Below are positions 11,501 through 22,010 of a stretch of DNA of 64,000 bases, one piece after another (the first letter of the stretch is position 1; every line of letters begins with the position of its first letter). The position numbers and the translations under genes were made by a program. Origin of the DNA: Asterias amurensis (taxonomy: Eukaryota > Echinodermata > Asteroidea > Forcipulatida > Asteriidae); assembly GCF_032118995.1 (NCBI RefSeq), contig NC_092649.1, positions 20,769,832 to 20,833,831 on the forward strand, written 5' to 3'. The notes under the pieces were generated by a model. That model was given only the letters and a program-made list of their open reading frames with translations, was not told where the DNA came from and did no database searches.

Positions 11501-11686
11501 CTCTGGACCGAAAGGTTCCGGGTTCGAATCATGGGTGTTCTTTTACTAAGTTTTAATTTAAAATTGTTCATACGAAGGTTTAAAATTAAACTCGAACACA
11601 TATTAGGTAAGAAGGAGTCGTGGCCCAGTGGAAGGGCTCTGGACTCTGGACCGAAAGGTCCCGGGATCGAATCCCGTTACAGAATC
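8567..11686 (+). repeat. Tandem array of 19 tRNA-like units (143-bp period in the last twelve)
   Basis: Units start at about 8567, 8816, 9062, 9301, 9444, 9680, 9897, 10038, 10181, 10324, 10468, 10611, 10754, 10897, 11041, 11184, 11327, 11471 and 11614. Each is 72-73 nt long and has box A (consensus TGGCCCAGTGG) and box B (GGGTTCGAATC). In the consensus unit, GGAGCAG pairs with GTGTTCT at six of seven acceptor positions, counting G-T pairs. The D stem is GCCC/GGGC and the T stem is CCGGG/CACGG with one mismatch. Most are followed at once by TTTT, a Pol III terminator. The anticodon stem (CCGGA/CCGAA) does not pair; instead ACC-GAAA-GGT could form a small hairpin. The putative loop varies (CTCTGAA, CTCTAGA, CTCTGGA, CTCCATA, CTTTATA). 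A tRNA-derived satellite or pseudogene array seems more likely than functional tRNAs. Confidence 0.85.
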
Positions 11687-11777
11687 CTTCGAGCCTTTTA
11701 AGAAAAGTCTTTTTCTATAGAACTTCAAAATTAATTTTAAAAAAGTTCATAGGTTCGTTTTAAGTTTTAAGTTTCTT

Positions 11778-11960
11778 TTCTAAGCGAGTGGGAGCGGTGG
11801 GTGCCACTGCGCGGTGAGTCGAGACTTCGCGGTCGGTCACTCACCATGCTGCCACCGCCGTGGCTCGTATCGAGAGGCGCTGCCGCTGCCGGGGTTCGAA
11901 CCGGGGACCTTTCGCTTCGGGGACCGACACCTTCCCACGACACCTAGGTGGGTCCCCCCA
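11778..11960 (-). repeat. GC-rich block with an inverted tRNA-like copy
   Basis: On the minus strand, about 11950 to 11882, the order GTCGTGG, GAAGG, then GCGAAAGGTCCCCGGTTCGA mirrors the array units. It has a perfect box B (GGTTCGAACCC) but box A is shortened. The flanking 11.78-11.88 kb is far more GC-rich than its surroundings and has its own short inverted repeats (GTGAGT...ACTCAC). Confidence 0.65.
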
Positions 11961-11984
11961 TTAAAATACGCATTTTGGACTTGA

Positions 11985-12900
11985 TAAACCTTCGGTTCAT
12001 ACTTTACACAGGACACTATGGCATGGAAATACAGTGCTTTATACTTAGTATATAATTTGCGAGTAGAATTATTTGCACTGGATGCTATGGTATGGGAAAT
12101 ACAGTGCTTTATACTCGGTATATAATTTGCGAGTAGAATTATTTGCACTGGATGCTATGTTATGGGAAATACAGTGCTTTATACTTGGTATATAATTTGA
12201 GAGTGGAATTCTTTACACAGGATGCTATGGTATGGGAAAGTCACTGCTTTATACTTAATATATAATTTGCGAGTGGAATTCTTCTTTGCACTGGATGCTA
12301 TGGTATGGGAATTACAGTGCTTTATACTTATATATAATTTGCGAGTGGAATTCTTTGCACTGGATGCTATGGTATGGGAACATAGGAAACATAGGCATAA
12401 TAGGGGGACTCTTTGGTTTGGACTTAGAAAATAATTCAAGTGGAAGGCAAACGCTGTAGGTATGGAGCATTAGTTTAAATAGGAAACATAGGCATATAGG
12501 GGATTCTTTGGTTTGGACTTTAACAATATATAAAAATCTGAATTGGAGGCACACGCTGCAGACCATAGATACAGCAACTTAGTTTAATTAGGAAACAGGG
12601 TACGCAGCAGGGTAATATGACATAGGGAAATCATTGCTTTATACTTGAACATAATTTGCGAGTATGTGGTAGGTATACGCTGTAACGGGAGTAGGTTAAT
12701 AGGGCAGCAGACGGGGGAGTCTTTGGTTCTGACCTGACAAATATTGTGAGTAGAAAGCACACGCTGTAGGTATGGACAATTCGTTTAGTAAGGAAACATT
12801 GGCATATGGGTAACTCTTTGGTTTGGACTTAGAAAATTAGTTCACATAGGAAACTGTATTGGGAATGATTGGTTTGACAACTGATGGGAATACATTGGGG
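11985..12900. repeat. Tandem array, unit about 80 bp, decaying to the right
   Basis: The unit reads CACTGGATGCTATGGTATGGG, AAATACAGTGCTTTATACT, TATAATTTGCGAGTAGAATT and repeats about five times between 12005 and 12380. Looser copies (TAGGAAACATAGGCATA, CTTTGGTTTGGACTT) run on to about 12850. The same module occurs between the first seven tRNA-like units. Confidence 0.85.
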
Positions 12901-13067
12901 TTGTTGCAGGTGATGGTTGCGTTGGACGGGTAGCGGGGTAGGTCGCTATTGGGTTGCGGGTTGGATGGCGGGGTAGGGAATAAACAGGTACTCGCTGTGA
13001 TACCGTCGGGGATGATGCTTTGAATTGGAGAGGGGCAGTCAGTGAGACTTGTTGACGACCATGGCTG
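12901..13067. other. Unassigned G-rich sequence
   Basis: Between the 12-kb array and a family E element. I see no gene or known repeat. Confidence 0.5.
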
Positions 13068-13330
13068 AATTACATAGCGCTGCTTAACGGTAAGTAATTT
13101 TGGGTGTGCTTACTGTAGCAGAACACTTTCGGTGAGTGTATTTCACGGGTCAGCAAGAGCATTGGGCGGCCGTTTTGCGTGTCTAACATGGGTTTACATT
13201 GTTAGTTGATTAATTTTCGTGCAGTATAGGCACCGGAAGGTTAGCATGCCTCTTCGTGTGCTAGCGGTTAGCAGATAATGATGATATCACAGTAAGCACA
13301 AAATCAACCGTTAAGCAGCTCTAAGAAATT
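13068..13330. mobile_element. Family E-like inverted-repeat element
   Basis: Ends AATTACATAGCGCTGCTTAA and TTAAGCAGCTCTAAGAAATT are inverted repeats, extended by TTTGGGTGTGCTTACTGT against ACAGTAAGCACAAAATC. Length 263 bp. Confidence 0.75.
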
Positions 13331-13744
13331 AGGTGTAAGGTGGCAAAGAACGTGGAACGTGAATTGAAGAGCAATACCGTCATTATGCGTTTGTTAAATT
13401 TCCTATTTAAATAATATTTAAAGTTATTTTGGGAGGGTACAGTGAAGACATTTTTTGTGTCGCAATTAACAGCAAAGATTACGTAAAAATAAACTTTAAA
13501 TTGTGACATGTTGTCATTCTGATGTGGGTAGGCAGAGGCAGGAGGGGGGAAATGTATCATGAAGAACATGTTTATTAATGTCTGTTAAGTTAATAGTCTA
13601 TTTGGGAAAAATAGTATACAAAATACCAAAATAACACTTAAGACAATTAATCATAGCAAGTACTTTAACATTAGAAAGTCACATGAACTATTTAATAGAG
13701 ATTATTGGCCCTTTATTTAAAATGCATTTAAAAGCTCTGGACAT
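13331..13744. other. Intergenic; left copy of a diverged direct repeat
   Basis: 13515-13700 matches 15540-15725: GATGTGGGTAG, GAGGCAGGAGG, GAAGA(A)CATGTTT.TT, TAGTTTATTTG-type block, AGCAAG, and AGAAAGT. No gene is recognised. Confidence 0.5.
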
Positions 13745-14008
13745 AACAAATTTGTGAAAACTTGGGCTCAAATTAGTCTCCGCACAAATTTGTGTGCTTT
13801 CAGACGCATAAATAATAAAAGGCTTCAGGCTAGAAGTCTTTTAATATTTGAGTGAAAAATTACCTCTCAAGAACTATGTTGCTACAGAGGAAGTCGATTC
13901 TCACAATGTTTAATACTATCAAAAGCTGTCCGTTGCTCGTTACTAAGTAAGTTCTTATGATATCAACTATTGAGTAATTACCAATAGTGCCAAACATGAC
14001 TTTAAGGT
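13745..14008 (-). mobile_element. Family A element, shortened
   Basis: Minus-oriented copy lacking its left end. It contains TTGTGTGCTTTCAGACGC, the AGGCTTCAGGCTAGAAGTC variant hairpin, AAATTACCTCTCAAGAACTA and a diverged GAGTAATTACCAATAGTG end. Confidence 0.75.
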
Positions 14009-14780
14009 TGATTGTCAATTCTGTTCTTGAAAGCACATGGTTTGGAAGCAGTTAACGGGCGGCCCATGGCACATGTACACACATTTATCAGATACTAAAC
14101 TATACACGCATTGAAGTATAAATACTCAGGAACGCAACAAGTGGTTAAGGATGATGTAACCCATAATACTCTTAACAGAAAAGTTTATTGTTCCATTTGA
14201 TTGACAGCTATTCACCATTATCTGACAACACAATGACACACAATGGGTCAAACGTTTACTGTATAGCTACTTCAGGGGCCCACTTTCAAGGGTTATTGTT
14301 TACATGCATGAAGGCAAAACAAAATGCCTCAAAATTAGCCCGTTTTATGATATTCTAGGTGTTTACATGGCTTCCGTGAGGCCTATTCCTGTTCTACACT
14401 ATGAACTAAATCAAATTACGTGATAAAGCTTACCTCTAGATACATTAAATCACAACAAAAGATCGTAGTAAATCCACGGTGTTGACATAAACCAAGCATG
14501 GCTGGTGGCCATTTTGAATACGCGTGACGGCTTCAAGCCGTCAAGTACCCAGACCCTACCGTATGTTATATCGTGTTAGGCGGTAGTCTGGTACCTTTCG
14601 GTTGCTTTGGCTGGCTCCAATCACCGATGCCTGTCCAAGGCCACGTGGGTATTCAACTGGTTCCCTCAGGAGGTCACAGAAATGATTAGATATCGTATTT
14701 ACTATTCGGACAATTGTAGTAGTTTTGCTGAGATGTGGCTGGTTGGACGTGAAAATAATCAAGCTAGGAAGATGACTTGA
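14009..14780. other. Intergenic
   Basis: Mixed AT-rich sequence without recognisable genes or repeats. The string ATGGCTGGTGGCCATTTTG at about 14498 is unremarkable. Confidence 0.4.
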
Positions 14781-15300
14781 GCCAGGAAGAGCGTCTAGGT
14801 TGTCAATTTGAGGGTAGGGGATGTGGACTAGTGATAATTTTGCTGGGGTGTGGATGGTTGTACATTATGGGCTTAACACGGTGGGTGGGTAACTGGGAGT
14901 TCGACTTGAGGGTAGGGAGATGGACCTGTGGTAATTTTGTTGGGGTGTGGATGGTTGGACATGGGTATGAGCAAGGTGGGTGGGTGACTGGGGCCAGGGA
15001 CAGGGAGTTTTATTTGAGGGTAGGGGAGATTTTTTAGTCGTAATTTTGCTGGGGTGTGGCTGGTTGGACATAGGTGCATGAGCAAGGTGGCTGGATGACT
15101 GGGATCATAAACTGGGAGTTCGATTTGAGGGTAGGGGAGATGGACTAGTGATTATTTTGCTGGGGTGTGGCTGGTTGGACATGAACATGAGCAAGGAGGG
15201 TGGGTGACTGGGCCAGGCAGTGGAAGTTTTTACTTGAGGGTAGGGGAGATGGACAAGTAGTAATTTTCTAGGGGGTGTGGCTTGTTGAAAGGATATTGGT
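14780..15300. repeat. G-rich minisatellite, unit about 108 bp, five copies
   Basis: TTGAGGGTAGGG recurs at 14808, 14906, 15014, 15124 and 15234, with TTTTGCTGGGGTGTGGCTGG and GAGCAAGGTGGGTGGGTGAC in each unit. The plus strand is strongly G-rich. The long open frames on both strands reflect the repeat and its period, a multiple of three or near it. Confidence 0.9.
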
Positions 15301-16164
15301 ATGTGCAAGCCAGGTTTTTTTTTTCGGGGGGGGGGCGGTGAACTTGAATCATACTGGGAATGGCTGCTTGGGAATGATGGGTTATTAATGGGATGGTAGG
15401 GCTGAGCCTGATTGGGGAGGAGGTGTTCTAGCTGCGTAGAAACAAAAGTCTTGTTATGTGGGTATATTATTCTCAATGGTTTTTACTGGAGGGTGGACTT
15501 TAGTTTACGGAACTGTTTGAAATAAAGTGAAAGAAAACATGTCTTTGATGTGGGTAGAGGTTGAGGCAGGAGGGAAATAAAATAATGAAGACATGTTTGT
15601 TGGTGTCTGTTAAAACAATAGTTTATTTGTGCAAAAAAAAACCGGTTATATAATACCATACCATTTAGTTAATAAACAATGTAGCAAGAAGTTAAGCATA
15701 AGAAAGTTACACAAACTAATGGGTTCTTCGTTTAAAAATGTGAATAAATTGAGAGTATTTTGACCGCATGAGGGCGCTCTCAACAACGACTTGTCTTTGA
15801 TCACAACAGTTTGAAGTTACTTTGACTGTCTGTATGTCGCTTTAAAAGTGGTTCTCATGTGTGCCCTTTCAGTCAAAAATACTACAAATTACTGCAACAT
15901 TAATTGCCAAATTTAGCAAATTAAGATCTAAGCTGGCTCAAATTATAAACCAAAGTTATTATACTTACATCCAGTAATTGTTGTTTGATAATATCAAAAG
16001 GGAATCTAAATGTTTAATTGTTTACCACCAAGTAAAATGTGGGTTCACTCTAAACACTGAACCGTCACCTTTATTACCATTAAATAAAAACAAATTGTTC
16101 TTGAAGCGAGGCTGCTTTTCTACCTGGCTAAACAAACGCAGTAGTCATATGCAAACTCTTTAGA
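15301..16164. other. Intergenic; right copy of the diverged direct repeat
   Basis: An 11-base G-rich tract is at 15328, and 15540-15725 is the partner of 13515-13700. Nothing gene-like is visible. Confidence 0.5.
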
Positions 16165-16465
16165 CGTCAAAGGCATTGGACACTTTTGGTTATTACTTAA
16201 AATAATAATTATCATAAACTAACTTGGTAACAAGCAACGGAGAGCTGTTCAATTATTTCAATATAATCAAAAACTTCAGGCGTGAAGCCTTTTTAAGCAT
16301 ATGGAGGCACACAAATTGTACAACAAGGGTGTTTTTCTTTCATATTTTCTTACAACTTAATGACACATCGAGTCAAAATTTTCACAGGTTTGTTATTTGT
16401 ATGCATATATTGGGATACACCAAGTGAGAAGACTGGTCTTTGAAAATTATCGCCAAATGCCTTCA
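16165..16465 (+). mobile_element. Family A element, diverged
   Basis: Left end AAAGGCATTGGACACTTTTG, then TAACTTGGTAACAAGCAACG, GGTGTTTTTCTTTCAT and TACACCAAGTGAGAAGACTG near the right end. The central SerOp-less form lacks the CAGAGGGAGCCG block. Confidence 0.85.
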
Positions 16466-17582
16466 TTGTATACAAACTGCAAACTGTTGTACAGTAGACC
16501 TAGTCAACGCAAAAGCAACAGGGCCCAATGTCATGCCTCTCTTCCTTGCTGCTGAGGAATTATGCACTTATTGCCATCCAAATCACTCTCTATTAAACAT
16601 AGCACATGACTTTTGAAGGTCAGCCCTTTTGAAGGTCAGCCCTATTTGATGGTCTTCCAACAGCATACTACCTGAACAAAAAATATCAAAACAAAGACAA
16701 AATAAATGTACAGAAATGTCACTATATGAATTCCACTTCAAACCACAAGTCAATGTCACTGAAATACTGAACAAAGTGGATATCTTTTGCTAAGGCATAT
16801 TAAGATCATTCATCTCATTTATTTATGCACTTTTCCAATATCGACTGGAAGTGTCAGCCAAAAGTGATAGACGTTTCATTAGTTCAAGTTTAATTCCACA
16901 ATTTTTTTTGCAGGGAGGGGGTTCCCGCTTTTGCATTCAACTCGGGGAGGGGGGGGGGATGATGATAAACCATTACTTTTGTGAATTTGTTGTTAAAGTT
17001 TAATAGGGGCAATTGATGTAGGGTTCTGAGCAAGGGGATGTGGTTCAAGGATAAAATACTTGATTTGCATGCAAATGGGCAAAGACAAAAACAAATTAAA
17101 ATATCAAATCATGAATTTTTGCAGTTTCAAACTTCATAGGCGAGAGACTAGACATGTAAGAAGAGCTTTGATGAGAAAAAAGGAGGGCTCCCAAAATCAA
17201 TTAATTTAGATACAGAAAGGGGCGTCTGCGATCAGATTACTATTTTGGGGGCAGGGCTTTTGATATATTAACAAACCATTCAGCGTGTACGTTGTCAACC
17301 TCATTCATGGGGAGGGGGAAAGAGGACGGAGAAATGCTTCTGAGAGTGGCTCCCTCGCTTAGCACCCAACTTGAATGCAACGTCAAATGTACCTTTATTT
17401 GTGTTTTTAGATTGAAAACTTGTTGGTATTTCGTGACGGTAAATTACCACCTTACAGCTAATCGTCCATGCTTGCTCTGTCTCTTTTTGAGGAATAATCG
17501 CACCTGTATGTTGCCTACGACAATCGAACACATGCCAACACTCTTCTTCATATAAAATTGATTTATCAGCCAAAGGTACAAC
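16466..17582. other. Intergenic
   Basis: Contains a G run at 16942, a diverged copy of the 18-19.7 kb local repeat at about 16840-16900, and a 16-bp AAGGTCAGCCCT duplication near 16620. No gene is recognised. Confidence 0.5.
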
Positions 17583-17957
17583 TTAAAGGGAAGGTACGCG
17601 TTTGGTAATTACTCAAAACAAATATTAACTTAAAAACTGACTTGGTAACAAGCATTGGAGAGCTGCTGTTAGTACAAAACATTGTGGGAAACGACTCCCT
17701 CTGAAGTAATGTACTTTTTGAGAAAGTGGTAATTTCTCACTGAAACAATGAAAGACTTCTAGCTAGAAGTCTTTTATTCCTATCTGAAAGCACACAAATT
17801 CGTCCAACTAGGGTGTTTTTTCTTTCATTATTTTCTCGCAACTTCGATGACCGATTGAGCCCAAATTTTGACAGGTTTGTTATTTTATGCTTATGCTGGG
17901 ATACACCAAGTGAGAAGACTGGTCTTTGACAATTACCAAACGTGTACCTTCCCTTTG
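17583..17957 (+). mobile_element. Family A variant, full length
   Basis: Intact 375-bp copy of the variant whose ends are AAAGGGAAGGTACGCGTTTG and AAACGTGTACCTTCCCTTT, a clean terminal inverted repeat. The internal hairpin is GACTTCTAGCTAGAAGTC rather than the family A TCGAGACCTC type. Confidence 0.9.
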
Positions 17958-18195
17958 AATCCCTGTGAAACCCCACAGCTAATTGTTTATGTTGGTTGTC
18001 TCTCTATTTGAAGTTAAGACTCACCTTTATAAAATAAGACGAAGGGAAACACTGAGTTGAAGATGCCAGAAATCTTCTTCATGGATCGATTTGAAGTGTC
18101 AACCAAAGAGTACAATTGTCTGAGTGGGATGAAGTGATAGATATTACATTAGTGCGAGTTTGATTCAAGAACATTTCACTGAGATCCAGTCATAG

Positions 18196-18335
18196 CTTAA
18201 AGGCACTGGACACTATTGGTAATTACTCAAAATATAGCATAAAACCTTACTTGGTAACGAGCAACGGAGAGCTATTGATAGTATAAAACATTGTGAGAAA
18301 CGACTCCTTCTGAAGAAACGTATTTTTTTTAGATA
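18196..18335 (+). mobile_element. Family A element, left-half fragment
   Basis: AAAGGCACTGGACACTATTG through ATTGTGAGAAACGACTCC, then cut off at a T run. Confidence 0.85.
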
Positions 18336-18491
18336 TAATCTCACCTGTATACGTAGGAACACACTAAGGCGTAGATATCAGAAATCTTCTTGTATGGATC
18401 GATTTGAAGTGTCAGCCATAAGTACATGTCTGAGTGGAATGAAGTGACAGTGAGACATTTCATTAGTTCAAGTTAGATTCAACAACAATTT

Positions 18492-18652
18492 TAAGGCAGT
18501 GGACACTACTGGTAATCACTCAAAATAATTGTTAGCATTAAACCTTACTTGGTAATGAGTAAAGAGGAGAGGTTGATAGTATAAAACATTGTGAGAAACG
18601 AACTTGATTTCGAGACCTCAAGTTTATAATTTGAGGTCTCGAAATCAAGCAT
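18492..18652 (+). mobile_element. Family A element, left half ending in its hairpin
   Basis: Starts AAGGCAGTGGACACTACTGG and stops just after the internal inverted repeat TTTCGAGACCTCAAG...TTGAGGTCTCGAAATC. Confidence 0.85.
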
Positions 18653-19149
18653 CAATAAGAAAGTGTAAGGCCGCCAGGGCTAGGCATAGATAAATGACTG
18701 GAAGAAAAAAACATACCTCTGTGGAATAAAGTGACAGAGATAATTTGTTTAAGTTCAACTTTGATTTGAGAAAATAATAATTTACGATGAAAACATGTAG
18801 AATTGTACACTTTCAGCCTCTAGACTATACACTCTTAAACACAGGTCTGTGTATGTATGAATGCAAAACTTAGGTAAAACTGAGGTAAAAAGAAAGCCAT
18901 GAAATTGGACAATGTATTCAGCCATAATCGTCATTGAAACCTTTTTTATTTATACAAAGACTTTTGAACCTCCCTAATCCAAAACCTCATCAATTTCTAG
19001 ATCAAACGCTCAACGAGAGTAAGCCAACCTGCTGATTGGTCTAATTTCGAGACTGCGTATAAGCACAAAGCAAATAAACACAACAACATGATGCTTACCA
19101 TGCAATATAATTAAAATCTGAGATTGGTATCCTGCAAAGTTGATGCTTA

Positions 19150-19347
19150 AAGGCTCAATTTCATAGAGCTGCCTAAGCAGACCATTGCTTACAAATGTTG
19201 TGCTTCAGAACACCAGTCAGAAATGATGCATGTGACCTGATATTTTGACTGGTAAAGCTTATCTTGTAAGCCTATACTGCATTGAGTTCATAGCCTCTGT
19301 TGTTGCTTTGTATACAGCAGCTCCATGACATTGGTCCTAGTTTTGTT
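19150..19347. mobile_element. Family E inverted-repeat element
   Basis: Left end GGCTCAATTTCATAGAGCTG and right end CAGCTCCATGACATTGGTCC. TGGTAAAGCTTATCTTGTAAG in the middle echoes the family pattern. Confidence 0.7.
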
Positions 19348-20084
19348 GTTTTTCTTTTAATATTATCCAAAACACATAGAATTTGTGGTATTATCTCACC
19401 TTTATAGTACGTAAGACGATGGAACACACCGAGTGTAGATATCAGAAATCTTCTTCATAGATGGATCGATTTGAAGGGTCCGCTAAAAGTACATGTCTGA
19501 GTGGAATGAAGTGACAAAGATTTCATTAGTTCAAGTTTGATTCAACAACAATTTATGGAGATCAAGTAATAGCTAAAGCAAGGACCCAATCTTCCGCATA
19601 GATGAAATGATTGGAAGTAAGGTACATCACGCTTGAGTGGAATGAAGTGACAGAGACATTTCATTTGTTCAAGTTTGATTTACATTGTACGCTGAACTCC
19701 TATTCTATATGGAAAAACAGTCATAGCTAAAGGCAGCATGGCCGATTGTCATGTCTTCGCTGACAGTGGACTGCTGCATTTATAGCACACAAAATAACAA
19801 AAACACTGTAGAATTCACAAGTGCAGAATTCTATGGTAAAAGAAAGTGGTGCAGTCATGAAATTGGAGAGTTTTTAGCGCGAGGTGGCAGCAGACTTACG
19901 ATATTCCATGCATGGATCGTTTCTCAGGTTCATTTTATTTTTTTCGGGGGAATTTTAGATGAAATAATTTATAAGTTATCTTAAAACAAAAACTGTTCAC
20001 AACTTTAACCATAATGTATACAAACTAGCTTTCAGATTAAAAACTAGATTTCAATTACATTATTTCTTTTGGGGTCTTCCCAAT

Positions 20085-20457
20085 TAAAGGCAGTGGACAC
20101 TGTTGGCAATTACTCAAAATAGTTATTAGCATGAAACCTTACTTGGTAACGAGTAATGGGGAACTGTTGATAGTATAAAACATTGTGAGAAACAGCTCCC
20201 TCTGAAGTAAAGTCGTTTTCGACAAAGAAGTTCTTTTCCACAAACTTGGTTTCGATACCTCAGAATTAGATTTTCGGTAAGCCTCTGAAAGCACACAACT
20301 GTGTAAGACAAGGGTGTTTTTTTCTTTCATTGTTATCTATCAACCTCGACGACCAATTGAGCTCAAATTTTCACAGGTTTATTTTATGCATATGTTGAGA
20401 TACACCAGGTAAGAAGACTGGTCTTTGACAATTACCAACAGTGTCCAGTGTCCTTAA
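20085..20457 (+). mobile_element. Family A element, near full length
   Basis: Both terminal repeats are present, with CAGCTCCCTCTGAAGTAAAG and CTCAAATTTTCACAGG. One arm of the internal hairpin is degraded. Confidence 0.9.
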
Positions 20458-20703
20458 TCCACATTTTTCTCGAAAAGTGCAGTGATAAAAAGCGATGTTA
20501 TTCCAGTTCAAGACTTGAAGGTTCTGTCCCCCATAATGATACTGGCAAACTGTGCACAAACTTCTTCTGAGAGCGCCCTCTTTTGAACCATCCTTCTTCA
20601 ACCCATATATGGGGGACAGAATCTACGGGATGCGGCGGACAGAATTCCCTGGGACACCGGACCGAAAACCACACGTTTTCAAAATAACTGACGAAGCTGT
20701 CTT

Positions 20704-21112
20704 AACCCCTGTTCACACGGCAGCAATTTAGCAAGGGTCCCTTGCTTAATCTTAGCAAGGTTGCAAAGTTGCACCATGTGTGAAAGGACAACAAGGTTTA
20801 ATGTCCATCATAAAGGATGACAACATGTGAGATTACACTATAGGGACAGTCCAAAAAATGTTGTCCTGTCACAAGAAGTTCAATTTTTCACACTTCACAA
20901 CTATAGCGCTACTCACAACAATTTTACTGACCTCCCTTGCTTAATTTTAGCATGATCGTAAAATGTAGCGATGTTTGAAAAGATTTTACAAGAGAGCTTG
21001 GACAGACATTGTTGTTCTTTCACATGAGGACCGTTTTGTTAAATTTGACAACATGCTACAATTTAGCAAGGGGACCCTTGCTAGATTTCTCTCGTATGAA
21101 AGGGGCTTATTA
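20704..21112. mobile_element. Family H fold-back element
   Basis: The left part has CCCCTGTTCACACGGCAGCA and TTTAGCAAGGGTCCCTTGCT. The right part mirrors it with ATTTAGCAAGGGGACCCTTG and GTATGAAAGGGG. Internal segments (TTGTCCT.TCACA, ACATTGTTGTTCTTTCACAT) are also mirrored. A partial relative lies at 33.08-33.26 kb. Confidence 0.65.
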
Positions 21113-21261
21113 TGCTTAAGTTAAGCAGGGGACCTCTGCTAAAATAACTGGCTTTACCCATACACACCGGGACCTCAGTGTTCGTTGGGAGCTGTGGCGT
21201 GTGATCAGCAGAGCTTCCCGAATGTTCGCCAGCGACTATTTAAAAACCATCCATCGTCGGT

Positions 21262-22010
21262 AGATAAAGAAACTGCAATTAAAAAAAATGAACGATTAAA
21301 AAAAAAAACAAGCTGTAAAAAACCACAAAGGCAATTCATTTCAAGAATGTAGAAAATTACTAAAATGGAGTTTAGTTTAAATTAAATCATTAATCTTCAA
21401 TTTATTAGTATAGAGGCCTGTTTATTTGTGCAAGCTTCTTAACATTGTTAAGAAGCTTGTCAAGCACTTGGACAAGAAACTGCACTAAAAAAAAGAACGA
21501 TTAGAACAAAACTGCAAAACCACAAAGGCGATTGATTTCAAAACCTTAAACTACTTAATAGTGCACTTTGGTGTTTAATTCAGCATTCTTCAATTTATTG
21601 TTATAAAGACTTGTTTATTTGTGCAAGTTTCTTATAAACCTGAAACTGCACAAAAAGAACAATTCACACCAAGCTGTAAAACCGCACATGCAATAGACTT
21701 CAAGAATACCGAAAGTTAGTTAACGCACTTTAGTGATCACTAATTTTTGAAATATTATTGTTATGAAGGCATGTTTATTTGTGCAGCTACGTTTAAACAT
21801 GGGAAAGAAACTGCATTAGAAAAAGAACGATTCAAAAACTTAAGAAACTGCACACAAACAAGAACGTTTCAAACCACAAAGGCGATTTATTTTTAGAATA
21901 TCGAAAACTACTCAATGCACTTTTATGTTTCTATGTATAATTCATTATTCTTCAATTTATTGTTTTAAAGGCCCTGTTTATTTGTGCAAGTATTTACTTG
22001 TGCATTTCAA
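21262..22010. repeat. Tandem repeat, unit about 185 bp, four degenerate copies
   Basis: AAGAAACTGCA(A/C/T) begins units at about 21269, 21476, 21644 and 21806, each followed by ACCACAAAGGC.ATT, TTCAAGAAT, CTTCAATTTATT and GTTTATTTGTGCAAG. A-rich, no coding potential. Confidence 0.85.

Larger units (their letters stand above)
18015..19700 (+). repeat. Locally repeated ~155-bp unit, about five copies with insertions
   Basis: A unit with CTCACCTTTATA, CAGAAATCTTCTTCAT, GGATCGATTTGAAG, GAGTGGAATGAAGTGACA and TTCATTAGTTCAAGTTTGAT recurs at about 18020, 18340, 18690 (partial), 19395 and 19600 (partial). Family A fragments are inserted between copies at 18196 and 18492, and a family E element at 19150. 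Confidence 0.75.

Noticed and set aside
10038..11543. Suppressor (stop-decoding) tRNA cluster
   Set aside because: The CTA and TTA loops are only formal readings; the anticodon stem does not pair and the acceptor has a mismatch, so functional suppressor tRNAs are not supported.
8567..11686. CRISPR-like regular spacing of conserved units
   Set aside because: The 72-nt conserved part is longer than the spacer logic of CRISPR, the spacers are themselves homologous, and the context is a metazoan genome. It is a tandem array.
13030..13090. Gene start at ACCATGG (13060)
   Set aside because: The frame stops after eight codons and lies at the edge of a family E element.
14777..15476. Gly/Trp-rich or Pro/Ser-rich proteins
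   Set aside because: Both strands are open through a G-rich minisatellite, with no start context or splice signals.
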